Shown: in pieces, positions 49,116-60,719 of the stretch | Layout of the letters: each line of letters opens with the position of its first letter | Numbering within the stretch: the stretch's first letter is position 1 | Origin: Chlorops oryzae | Taxonomy: Eukaryota; Arthropoda; Insecta; Diptera; Chloropidae | Length of the DNA: 64,000 nt | Direction of reading: 5' to 3' | Assembly: GCA_020466095.1 (NCBI GenBank) | Contig: CM035807.1 | Span: 30,567,176 to 30,631,175, forward strand | The notes under the pieces: generated by a model | The model's input: only the letters and a program-made list of their open reading frames with translations | Databases searched by the model: none | What the model was told of the DNA's origin: nothing | Position numbers and translations under genes: made by a program

Positions 49116-50244
49116 AAGAAGAAATTATTTGATAAGCTTGGGAGAGTTAAGACCCGTTTTCACTCTCTAAAAGAAAACTATTTTTCTATCGCACATAGAA
49201 CTCAAGAAATACCGAATCAATGTCTGGTATAAAAATTCGAAGAATTTCTTCATTAAGGGCCCTGTCCAGCTCTCTCCGAAATGAAAAACTTCATATAAAA
49301 AACGCTTCAGAAATCAATCAGAAAATTTCTAAAGTGTTTTTTTTTTTAAGTTTTTCATTTCTTCCATTTTTTCATTTTTGACAGACCTGGAGAGCGTCCC
49401 GTAGGCTACAAAAAGAAATTTTTTCATACCCAATGTCATTGGGGTATATTAGTCCAGAACTGATCTTGTAACGCTAAGAACTAAGCTGACTCAAATAATA
49501 TTGAAAAGCGGTGTCTGAGTATGGCAGGCCATGAGATTTAATTAGAGATAAAATGGGAGTGGTCCACTCCGATTTTATGAAAGATTAAAATTCGCTATGC
49601 AAGTTGTCCATGGCGTCGGACAGAATCGGACTTGACCGACTTTAGAGCATTGTTAGTATTTTTCGTTTACTTTGCATTGAATTGTTTCAGCAGAATCGAA
49701 ATTCTGATGACTTCGAGTGGGTCTGTAGCCTGACAACTGTTCGTTTATTTAAATAAATTAACAATATGCGCACTTGCCATGATTGATTTGGAGTTAAAAA
49801 AAAACTATTTTTTGCTGATTTATTGTTTGCTTTTATTTTGTTTTTATTTAGCAGATTTGCTCAAGCGTTGTCGTCTTTAAGGTGCTCAAACTTCGGTCTC
49901 TCTGATGGCAGCAGATGGCTTATTTTTACCTCACGAAGATCGTAGAAAAATGTTGATTAGCCTTTTTTTTTTTAAATTATATATAATTATACATATAATT
50001 GTATTTTTTTTTTCAGGAGGCACCAATATTGTTTTTTTCGTTGACATAGAATTTTTTCGCACACGTTTTGGATGAATTCTCGTATTTTATCGAGCAAATT
50101 AACTTGGTGATGTGCAAAGTTCAGAGCCTGAGAGTAGCTAAGCTCTTCCCTTTAAAAGTGGAAAGCGGTCAAACCTTTGGGAATTAAGATTTTATTGAGA
50201 AAAGATTTGAAAAATGCTTATATCGAAATATAGAAATGTCTGGC
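49116..50244. other. Gene-free intergenic with short repeat copy
   Basis: 49,260-49,405 is the second copy of the AAAAACTTCATATAAAA repeat (with TTTTTGACAGACC at right). 49,620-49,650 has the GACTTGACCGACTTTAG motif, the reverse of the dispersed AAAGTCGG repeat. No gene. Confidence 0.5.
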
Positions 50245-50623
50245 ACAGCCGAGCCAACCAGAAGAGTCCGCACGGAGCTCTTAAAGACTCCTTTTCCGAA
50301 GCGCAAATTTTCCTAAAACGCTCCGATTGGAGCTCTAAATGACCGTTTTTTTTTTTGGGAGAACAGAGTACGGATCCTTCTATATGGAAAAGGTTTACTT
50401 TTTCGGATCTCAAAATTTATCTTTCATGGTTGCTAGAATGCTCCTTAGGTGTCTGTTTGGACTTTCTTTCAGATATAATTTTTTTAAATGACTCGTTTTG
50501 TCTCCCTAAATGCTCCTGGGCGTTGTTTTTATGAGGCCTCTGTAAAAGCACTACTTCGAAAATAGCTCCGTTAAGAGTCCTTTTACACTTTTTTTCGGAG
50601 GACTCCGTATATGTTTGGCTGGG
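50245..50623. mobile_element. MITE with CCCAGC ends, copy 2 (inverted)
   Basis: Reverse-orientation relative of 18,561-18,949: shares GACTCGTTTTGTCTCCCTAA, GAATGCTCCTTAGG and CTTTCTTTCAGATATA. Right end GTTTGGCTGGG. Confidence 0.8.
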
Positions 50624-50679
50624 ATCTAGTAGTTTCATCTCTAATGGTTAAAAATTCAATATAGTTTCTTTCGCATTAG

Positions 50680-50920
50680 GTAGGTAGGTTGAAGGGGCTG
50701 CCATTTCGGGCTTTAATTGACCCATTGTGATACCAAGGAGGTTTTCTTGTGTTTGTGTGAGTGTATGTCATATTATGTAGTGTGCCCGTAACATGCGATT
50801 TTTTGAGAAACCAGTACTAGGCTTGGAACATTACACTCCGTTTCGCCTGTGCCGGGAATCGAACCTCGGACCCTGGGATCAAGAGCATTGCACGCATCCC
50901 CTACGCTATCTCAGAGCCAC
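50680..50920 (-). mobile_element. tRNA-derived SINE, copy 3 (minus strand)
   Basis: Reverse complement begins GTGGCTCTGAGATAGCGTAG, with B-box GGTTCGATTCCCGGCAC (from 50,850-50,866). Body phrases CCTTGGTATCACAATGGG and AATTAAAGCCC follow. Confidence 0.8.
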
Positions 50921-52714
50921 TTTTTCGCATTAAATAAAAAAAAAGTATGTCCTGTTTTTTAAAGATTGCTTCATTATTACTCAAATTATAATAATCATAA
51001 TAAATTCTATTATATTTATTATATTGGCACATATGTATTAAGTTGATAACAAGTTCCTGGGAACTGACTCTAGGTAGTTTTTGCTTTCAAAAATTGAAGG
51101 CTTAAGTTCAATTCTATTAATTTTTTTTTTTTTTATAATAAAATTTTTCAAGAAATCAAATTTTCAAATTTCAATAAGCATAAAAAGAAGTTAAGCTAGA
51201 AAGGACCTCCACACGAAATTTAGATAACCGGCTTGAATTGTCCTTATTGCTTACTAAGGATCTTCCGCTTAAATATAACCTCATCGACTGTGTATACGGT
51301 ACCTCATAACGTCTCTTACTCCAAATCTTTCCTTATAACTTTGGTTTCCAATATTTATTTATTTATTAGGTATTATTATTATTATTAATTTTATTTTTTT
51401 TTTATAAAAAAAACTACTCTCTGACCCACGTATTGACGTATTAACACATAAGTGCCGTCATACGAAGAGACTGTTTACACATGCCGTGATAAATGAAGAA
51501 ATGAAAAATGAGTAAAGTGAGCTGGCTGTTCAGCTATGTGCCAAATCTTTTTGCGCTCAGTCTCAAGCGAGTCTTTGAATTAGACGGTTCGGTTCGGCGA
51601 ATTGTGCTGCGGTACTGTGTACAAATTTTAAGTAAATCGTCTGGTTTTGCATGGTATGAAAATAATTTTTTTTTTCTTTCTTTCTTTCGACAACAATCAC
51701 CAAATCAGCGACTCTTTTGTAATTAAAGAAAGGAAAACAAAATGAAATGAGTTTTCTTAAAGAAAAATAAAAAACAATTAAAGAAGAAAAAAAAAAAAAA
51801 TTAAAAGAAAACATTCGACCAAAAGTTATACCACCGAAAACGAAAGACTCAAGACACGAACTTCTTTGCTTCTACTACACTATGAGCGAGTGAGGCCAAA
51901 TGTGTTTTTTGGACGATTGCACAAATGAACTATGAAGAAATTAAGATACAAAAGAGACTTATTGGCATGTGTCGAACAGTTTTATTGACTTAATGTGTTT
52001 TAGGTTCAATTAAAAGTAACAAAAAAAAAAATTTTTTTTTTTACATACGTACATTCATATCTGCCAGCGCATACGTTTCTTTGAACCTTGTATTGCTCTT
52101 AAGACAAAGCAAAAAAGTGTTAATTTTTTCAATGAATTGTAATGCCGCTTAAGTCATTGTCAAATGGATGACATGGTAAAATGGAAATCAATTTTTTTTG
52201 AGAAATGATTTTTGCAATTGTGTGCATGAAACAAAACAAAAAAACAAAAAAAAAAAAAAAAAGAATTAACAAATAAATAAAACTTCAAAATAAATGAATA
52301 ACCAAAAGCCTATCAGAAGCTAGCGACGGGAACGCAGTAATGAATTCAAAGAACTGACGCCTCTTAAATTCGCGCTTCGATTACGTATTCAATAGATTGT
52401 TATGAAATTTATTTATATAAAGGCAGTATAAAGTTTTTTTTTTTTTTTCTTACTTTTATTTCTTTGTATTTTTCAATTGGTACATTACGTTTGGCCTTCC
52501 TTGCAACTCAATAATTGCTTGCGCTCGATTTTTGCACGATGCACAGCACCGAGTACTCTGCACCAACACATAGGACAGTGAGCGCTCGGTGCGCCATGTG
52601 CGCTTCCTGTTATTGCCCCAACTCGGTATTAAGCCGACTAACTGTAGTTTTGCACAAATACACTGAGAAAAATTGCAATGCTATTCGTTGAGGTAATTTT
52701 CAATCTCTAGTTAA
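50921..52714. other. Gene-free intergenic
   Basis: Nothing recognisable. A/T runs near 51,120, 51,785 and 52,240; GC-richer patch 52,500-52,640 of unknown nature. Confidence 0.4.
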
Positions 52715-52832
52715 CCCTCTAATGTCATCATTTTTCGAGCAGAGAAAAACGAATCTGAAATTTTTTTTTATTCATTTTTTTTATTTCGATTCAAATAAGC
52801 TGCGTCTGGAGTTGGAGCCGAGAATTAGAGGG
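52715..52832. mobile_element. piggyBac-type MITE, 118 bp
   Basis: Ends CCCTCTAATG and, at the right, ATTAGAGGG. TTAA sits outside both ends (52,711-52,714 and 52,833-52,836). The CCC start and TTAA duplication fit piggyBac. Confidence 0.75.
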
Positions 52833-54547
52833 TTAATAAAAGGCCAGAAAATAAGGAATAAAATTCCACTCTAAGCAATATTTGCTTGGGAATGTCATTA
52901 TGAGGGTCAAATTGTTTTGTGCCTCTCGTTTTTATTTTTAATTTTTTTTTTGAGGAATTTTCAACAAAAGTTTTCCACAGTAATTATTGATTATAATCGT
53001 TCGATTTTGTTCCGTGGCAACTATTTTATATTACTTAAGAAGGCTTAAAACTTTCAAAAAAGATTTTTGGCATTGAAATTCAGTGTTGAATTTACTGTTG
53101 TGTGTAGAAGGGCTAGTTACAAAATTACATTCCGAAACTTCGATTTCAATGCTAAGCTTATTTACAATACTACTTTTTCGGGAATAACTTTATCCAAACT
53201 TATGGATTTATCTCATTAGCATGTCTAGATTATTAAGAATTACAATGATTAGCTTCTGATACTATGGTGCAATGGCGTAGCCAGTCATTTCGGCGCCCGG
53301 GGATCGATGGGGGAATGCCGCATTCTCCAACCGGCCTCAATAAAAATACCTTCTCCCCCTTCGAACACCCCACCCCCTCGCTACACTACTGCTATGGTGC
53401 TAGTTATTTTCGGGTAATTCCCCTCTCTGTCTCGCTTTCTCTACTCTCTCTCTCTCGCTCTCCACACTGAGCTCTAAATTCGCAAATATAGTATAAACCC
53501 AAGTGTCATCGAAGAAAAAGAAAGCACGTAAGAAAAAAAAAAAACGAGGTTAAGGGTCTGTAGTCTATAGTGGAAGCGTCTTATCATGGCATTGGGGCTT
53601 CAGATTCATTAATTTTATTACAGCTCGTGTGCCTAAAGTACTTGCCTTCGTTGGTGGTTAAAATTATAATATATTAATATAAATAGTTCAATTAATTAGT
53701 CTCACTGTTTAACTTATTTTTCGCTTATGAAACGTTTGCCTTTTTATTTCGATTAATTTGCTTTGCGTTTTATAAAAGCGCTGGTAGAAATATTTGACTA
53801 TTTAACATTTCTCGAACGAGCTAGAATTCCGTGTCCCTCGCATTGTAATGACTTGATCAAGAGATAAGGTTGGTATTTGGAAAAAAATTGCTGTACCACA
53901 GAGAAAAAAAAAATTAAATCACAATTTTTTTATTTATTGACACGCCTATCGTTGTATCTTTGTTTAATAATTTCACATGTTTATTTTAATTTAAAAAAAA
54001 AAATATTAAAAAAATTCAATTGATCATTCGATGCAGCACTCTTGAGTGAGGGCACGATGCAATTAAGTGTGAGGGAAAATATTTGCATGATTTGAAGTGT
54101 TTTGGACAGAATTCGATGAGAAATTTCAAAAACGGTGTGAATGGATTTTCCGATGTTCTTGGATATCATCATCAATCGAATAAATACACTAAGATTCCTT
54201 TTTATGGACACTTTCATAGAGACTCGCATTTCGAAATTTTTCAATGTGAGTTAAAATTTATCGCCCAAACCAGAGAAAACATTGTGCCCACCTGTTAGGC
54301 GCTTCACTGTAGAATAAAAACTGGTAGTCAGCAACCTAAAATATGTCCAAAGGAAGTCCTTAAGTTACAAATTCTTATGCCGAAAGAATTTCTGTAACAT
54401 GAGGAAGAGGAATCACTTGTACTTTTAAGAAAGAAGTGCTTTTTTTCTGGGGTGCTGAAATAAATCCGAGGAACTCTGTGTGTGTAGAAGGATTTTATTC
54501 AATAAAAATAAAGGACAGACTTTGATCCTTGTTCATTCATTTCATAA
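52833..54547. other. Gene-free intergenic
   Basis: No gene. Contains a lone hAT-like end (53,273-53,300) and a (TC)n stretch at 53,425-53,462. Confidence 0.4.
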
Positions 54548-54680
54548 AGGGATAATATAGGGACTATTATACGCTCGACACGGTCTGAGCGCTTGGTACC
54601 CTGTATCTCAGAAATAGAAATATAGGTGCGATTATACGCTCGACTCCGGTTGAGCGCTTTGCACCCTATATCCTAACAGT
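54548..54680. repeat. Two-copy tandem repeat, unit ~68 bp
   Basis: ATTATACGCTCGAC and TGAGCGCTT recur at 54,567-54,594 and 54,637-54,660; each copy is followed by a CCCTGTATC/CCCTATATC phrase. Function unknown. Confidence 0.7.
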
Positions 54681-55179
54681 GTCAAATATGTTCGAATTTG
54701 GCATAAACTATATAAATACATACATATATACATATTCTTAAAATAAAAAATATTCTTTCCCCTCGTTACTGCCACGTGCCAACGAGAAGTGAATGAAAAC
54801 TAAAAACTTCCTCTTCTAGAACTCTTCACAATTAACACTTTTGGTGAGAAGTGGTAATAGCACTGAGTGCTGCCTGGCGCCTTAGACCGGTCTAGGCCAT
54901 GGTCTGGGGCCTCCGACATACGAGGGCATCAGAAGGAGAATTTCTTCAATGAAAAGATTTTTTTCTTCAGAGAAAGAAATAAATCCCGGGGCCTCCAATT
55001 AGGTTATACCGGCACTGAAAGCCTTTTCTTTTTCTTTTTCATTGAGTAGAAGCATTCGGAAATTTATTTTGCAGCACGTTTTTGGACATTGTTTGATTTC
55101 TCGTAAGCTTCGGTCGAAATTCTTTGAAGAGGATATTATTTTTTATTAATGTTGAGAACAGGCAAATGGGAGACATTAT

Positions 55180-55700
55180 TCCGAAATGCCCCAGTAGAAA
55201 ATGTCCCGCGGACATCTGCGAGGATGTCCTCGTGAAAATGGGAGCCGCACCACCTGCCTTCGTGGAGGATGCGCGCGGTGATATTTCTACACGAATGTCA
55301 TTACGCTTCAGCTGGGACGAGTTCATTCGCATGGCAGCGGGAAAGTCCACAGGACGCGCTGCATGACATGTTCATAGAGACGGAGCCGGTACGAATGATC
55401 ATTTCGCTCCGTCTCGATGACGCTGTCCTGCTGAGAATTTCCCTTGGGTGTCGGCTCTGAAAGGCGCGAGGACTTGTTCCGCGCCGACACAATTTTCTGC
55501 TGGGGGTTCTAAACCTTTTTATTGTGGTGAATCAAACTTTGGATTTTTTGTTTGTTTTGTTTTTCTATGAAACTTTAAGCGTTTCCGTTAATGAATTCCG
55601 TAAACTTTATGAAAGAAAAGTTGGGCTGCCGTCATCGTGACGCTGCCTGCTGAGATTTCTCCATTGGGTGTCAAGCCGGAAAGTCTGCACGATGTTCATA
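55180..55700. repeat. GC-rich patch with a diverged internal duplication
   Basis: GC content is clearly above the surrounding DNA. GACGCTGTCCTGCTGAGA (55,419) is echoed by GACGCTGCCTGCTGAGA (55,640), followed by TTGGGTGTC in both. Small ORFs on both strands overlap each other and lack a known domain. Short inverted pair GAGACGGAGC/GCTCCGTCTC. Confidence 0.5.
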
Positions 55701-55744
55701 CAATGTTTCTATGATTCCTAGCCATTTATGTGGTCACACCACAG

Positions 55745-56172
55745 ACAGCACGGTTTTCACACTTCAACGAGTGTTCACAGCAACGAGGTGTTCACACCAA
55801 CGAGGTGTTCACACCAACGAGGTGTTCACACCACCGAGATGTTCACAACACCGAGATGTTCACACCGATGTTCACACCAACGAGGTGTTCACACCACCGA
55901 GATGTTCACACCACCGAGGTTTCACACCGAGTGTTCACACCAAGAGTGTTCACACACCGAGATGTTCACACCAACGAGGTGTTCACACCAACGAGGTGTT
56001 CACACCAACGAGTGCTCACACACGAGTGTTCACACCACCGAGATGTTCACACCCACCAAGGTGTTCACACCAACGAGGTGTTCACACCACCGAGATGTTC
56101 ACACCAACGAGGTGTTCACACGACCGAGATGTTCACACTACCGAATACTTCACACCACCGAGGTGTTCACAC
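55745..56172 (+). repeat. 17-bp minisatellite (GTGTTCACACCAACGAG)
   Basis: About 25 units of GTGTTCACACCAACGAG with AACGAG/ACCGAG and GTG/ATG variants and some deleted units. Since 17 is not a multiple of 3, a 51-bp (17-residue) super-period reads in every frame, and all three forward frames are open for 149-165 codons. Confidence 0.95.
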
Positions 56173-56175
56173 CGT

Positions 56176-57440
56176 AACACCCCACTGTCCAAACTTGACT
56201 CAAATTGAAATTCAATAAAGGCCTAACCTTGAGCCTTGTGTTCAATTTGACTCTAAATTATTTTGAAGATAAATCTTCAGTGTAATTGGTTTCTGCGGTA
56301 GGTGTTATTAAATTGACAGTTGTAAAAATAAAGGCGTTTTTAAGTGTTATTGAAAATCCGTTTTATTCCGATTGCCAGACAATGCCATAAATTTGTTTTA
56401 AACAAATCATTTATTCGCACACTGAAAACAATAAAATTGAAAATTTTTTATTTTCTTTAAAAAAAATTTTTTTTTCAGTGCAACATTTGCAATTACACTA
56501 AATAAAAGCACAAAAGCCGCCACTTGCACACATCTATGTGAGTGGACCCGTGCGACTTATGTAACTTTGGCCGATGCGCTTTTTATTTTTTATTTTTATT
56601 TTTTGTTTTTTTTTTTTTTTGGTTTGTTTTTAAACTTGTATCACGGTTTTTGTTTTTTTCTAGTTGCACGCGAATTTCAGGTTTGTGTGTCAGCAACACA
56701 TGGACAATGCTTCAATATTTGACAATCAAAAGCAAATACCCGTGGAAGTCCATATTCCATAAAAATGCAAATATACTTAGAAATTAAAAAAATTAAAGAA
56801 ATCAAAGTTAAGGAATTAAAATTAAAATTAAAATGATATCAAGAATAATTACTCAAAATAATCTTCGCACAGTTCGAGGCGGTGTATTCGCAATTGTAAC
56901 TGAAATAATTGAATAAGTTTTTGTGTACACTTTGGAGTTGAAAGCGCACAAAACATTTTACAAATGAATTATTTTAATGGCTCAATTAAGAAGAAATTGT
57001 AGATGATCGGCTTGTTAAAGGTAATTACCTCGAACTTTAAAATGTGCACGACATCTGCGATTAACTGCGATCAATTCGCTTTTCTTTCAGTATTTCATGC
57101 CACTGTATCGGGCCCTTTTAAGCTAAGAACTTTAATTGCTTCCTCAATATTAAAAAGGAATTTATTTGCGAAAAAATGTGGACCAGTTTCGAGGGCGCCT
57201 TTTGAACTAAAACAATTATTTTTATTTAAAAGAAAAATATATTTATATTTTTTTTTCAAAGCAATGCTACAATTGCGTTTCTAGCATATTGTTAACGTTG
57301 AAAGCTCTTGGTATTGGGGAATGAGAGCTGTGCTGGCAGGATGTAGTGCTGGTTTAACTAACACGTTCCAGCACTTCAAATGTGAACAAAATTTTGACTG
57401 AAGTTCCTTGAAAGTACTTCAACAATGTAGTAAATATATT
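56176..57440. other. Gene-free intergenic
   Basis: No gene; T-runs near 56,600-56,640. Confidence 0.4.
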
Positions 57441-57583
57441 CAGCCCAATTCGGAATATTCCCGGCGAGCGAGTTTACTTTTCTCGAGACTTAAATTCTCC
57501 TTTTTTTGAATAGATAGGGAAAGGAAAATTATGGGTTTGGGTCAAATAGCCATTCCCCATCAAATTTCTTCTGAATCGGGCTG
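57441..57583. mobile_element. MITE with CAGCCC ends, copy 2
   Basis: CAGCCCAATTCGGAATATTC at the left, GAATCGGGCTG at the right, ATT on both flanks. Related to 34,625-34,865. Confidence 0.65.
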
Positions 57584-60440
57584 ATTCGTTTTTCCTAGAT
57601 TCGCTGCAGGAAAATTTTAAATCGATCTCGAAAAGTGCGGCCGAGAATTGAGATGCCTCATCCTCATCCCGTAAATCTCTTAATATTTTATTTCCCTATC
57701 TACGAAAAAGTTTTAATCTTAGACATGAAGAAAAGAACTGCAGCTGTGACAGGCCCGCTAAATACTTATCCCTCTACAGGCTACAAAAAGCAAAAACCTC
57801 AGAAATCCAACAAATTTTTCATTTCGTTGCAACATTTCTGGTCCGCAGTTCGCAAACCGGTAAAAATTTTATAAAAAGGCAAAGGAAAAATCGAAGGAAA
57901 AAATAAAATTTGACAACTCCTTGAAGTACACCAACTTATGATATCCCAGTGCCCCTTGATATGGTTTCGGTACTGCAAAGTAGAAATTTTTTCCCCCGAA
58001 ATCCGAAGATGAAACGAGGTATAAATTAGCCTTCAAATATGCTCACAGTCAAGGAAAGCCTTGGAAACAGAACACTATTAGTGGAAGCCATTTAAGAGAT
58101 CATTATTTTGCTCTATTATATGATATGATTCATATCGGACCTAAAGAAATGACGGAGAGTTGAAAGAAAGGCCCAGTGATGAAAGGTATAAAGAAAAGTG
58201 TCGCTCAATCCGAAATAATATACCCTGCAGTAATAAAATGGCTTCGGTGTAAAAAGGACCGGACTTAGTTGAGTCCATATAGGACCGGCCCCAAATTTAT
58301 ATGAAACGCGATCGGTGTAGGGGTAACCTCTGTCGGAATCACCCTCGTCTAGTCCCAAAATGAGCAGGTAGAGTTCGTAAAAAGTAGTAGGTTTGATTGA
58401 TAGGTAGAGATAAGATATTTCAATATGGCATGGGGAATAAATGTTACTAGAAACGAGTAGACCCGTAGGAAAAATATGCGCGATAAATTTGAATTATTTT
58501 ATTGCATTATTATAATTTTTTGTTTTATTATTATTATCTTAATAAAAAAAAACCCACCCTCATTCAAAGACAAAGGGTTGTTTTTCAATGACATCACTAT
58601 GTTACAAGAGGTGATTTGACTGTATGGAAAGGTAACCGGTACTGACCTCATTAAGACCGACCCAGCGATCGACTTAGGACCGGTCCCATTTACGGCAGGA
58701 TAGCTCTCACCTTTCCCATACGAACACTTGGGTACAAACAACGGGATTAGTTTAAGAAGCTCTCAGATTTAGGTCACTTCAACTGTTGCGACACTTGTAA
58801 TTACAATTTACTTTCAATTGATGTAAAAGATCTTTAATTATAAGTACTTGCTGCTTTGTTTTTCCAAGAAAAATTATTACGGAACGGTATCAAAATTCAG
58901 CTAAAATTCGTATAACCTCCAATACGTAAGCATGCGAGCATGTGGACCGTTCAACATAACCGAAATCGAGTTTCTTGACACCTTTTACTTAAAGAGGATA
59001 AAAATAAATTTACAAAGCCCAGAGAACAAGTTCAATATTGCAAAAACGGAAAAAATTCATGAAACGTAATGGAAAAGGCAAAAAACAAAATCAAAAAAAT
59101 TTATAAATAAAAACAACAGCGCCTTAGTAACGCGTGTCCAATTAAGCTCACAAAATAGTTGCACGGCTCTGCAAAGCGTTTGGCTTGAGAGTTCAAAGGC
59201 ATTAAGCATTCGGAGGCTGTTCGGAGCATAGATGAACTCATAAACCAAAAACGGCTTTGTAACCGAAAAGCGTTGGAAAAAAAATTGAAACGAAAATAAA
59301 AAATCAAATGAAACAAACAGAAAAAAAGTCCAAGGTTACCAACTGGTTAGCGCTGGGTTTGCCGCAATGCATAGGCGTCATTCCGAAATGCAATTTTCGA
59401 GTGTCGCGGCATTTCGTGCCGTCCGTCCGTCCGCGATCATTCGACAGCCCATTTGTGCCTGTCTTAATGGCATTTTAAGCTATTGCCAATACAAGCATAC
59501 AATGACTGTGAATATATACAATATATACCTACATATGTACACGTATACGTAGGGAATGCATGGATAGAGCTTGTAAATATTACATCGACGTATTTTTGAC
59601 GTATAAAACACCAGCATGCATACGTATCAATGTACATTATATGCCTTACTATCAATCGGAATCGGATGAGCTTTTGGAGTTCGGCACTGCATGGGTAAAT
59701 ATTTGCTTACAAAGTGCTTAAATATTGCTTTACTTTGCTAATCAAATATTGACCATTGTTGGATGAACACTTCAATAATTGATTTAAGCAAAAAATAAAT
59801 CAGCGTTGAAAAAAAAAAACCAAAGCTTCAAGGACTTCGCTTCGAACAGTGATCAATCGAAATCTGAGCATTTTCACCCAGCATTTTAGTCTCGAGAAAA
59901 GTAAATTCCTCGGGAATTCGTTCCCCGGGAATATTCAGAATCGGGCTGAATAAAAAACAGTTCACTAATTTTGAAAATAAGACGTATACGTAATGTTACG
60001 GACTACTATTTTTTTTTTTACACTCAAAAAATATGCTCAAAAACTTTCCATTGTTGAGACAATGATATTGAAAAAATTGTTGCATCAAGACTTAATTTTC
60101 AATTTCTGTGGTCATGCGAAGAAATTTTTTGTTGTTTTAATAAATTCCATTTTTTTTTTAGAATAATTTAAATTGTTGGGAACGATTTAACCAACAAAAT
60201 TGTTGGAACAAATTGTAAAAATGTTGGCATTACATTTCAATTTTTTCAGTGTACATAAAATTGCTCATACGCCGGGTACAAAAACTAAAAATTGTTCGAT
60301 AGAACCAAATGTTGTGGCTTAGGGGATTTTTTTTCGCGGGTGGGGCGTGTGGAATCCATTATGGACAGAGGTGCCCAATGTGGTAGCGCCTTGTGTGAAT
60401 GAGCGTAAAAGAGAACATTTTTTCACACGCATAGAACCTG
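57584..60440. other. Gene-free intergenic
   Basis: No gene recognised. A lone CAGCCCGATTC end is at 59,937-59,948. 60,020-60,255 is bounded by TTACACTCAAAAAATATG and CAATTTTTTCAGTGTA, a possible degenerate TIR element. Confidence 0.4.
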
Positions 60441-60719
60441 TTGAGTTGTGGAGCTCTGCATGCAACACAACAATAGAAAAAATACAAAGAGTGCAAAATA
60501 AAATATTGAGGCAAATAACAAGTGCCCCATGGTATGTTAGAAAACTCTAACATCCATAAAGACCTTAATATCCCTTTAGTAAAGGACATTTAAATGACTT
60601 CATCCCCAAATATAAAGCTAAATTATTAACTCATCCAAACGAACTGCAGGCGACTACTCGATGAACCCTCTAATACACGGCTAAGAAGAAAATCCTTGAT
60701 GGCACATAAAGCTATATGA
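60441..60719 (+). pseudogene. Jockey-type LINE reverse-transcriptase 3' remnant
   Basis: Translated: VELWSSACNTTIEKIQRVQN then KILRQITSAPWYV, a frameshift near 60,540, then NSNIHKDLNIPLVKDI, and further NCRRLLDEPSN. This is the C-terminal layout of non-LTR (Jockey-clade) ORF2: a W-rich segment, IQRxQNKxLRxIT.APWYV, then IHxDLxIPxVxxEI. Stops at ~60,594 and later confirm decay. No 5' part or poly(A) tail visible. Confidence 0.75.

Noticed and set aside
55745..56172. CRISPR-like array
   Set aside because: Units are head-to-tail without unique spacers, and the DNA is from an animal genome.
55711..56218. Three overlapping ORFs, possible repeat protein
   Set aside because: All frames are open because of the 17-bp period; no reason to prefer one.
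57635..57874. 79-residue ORF
   Set aside because: No domain, no splice signals, short; sits in repeat-rich DNA.
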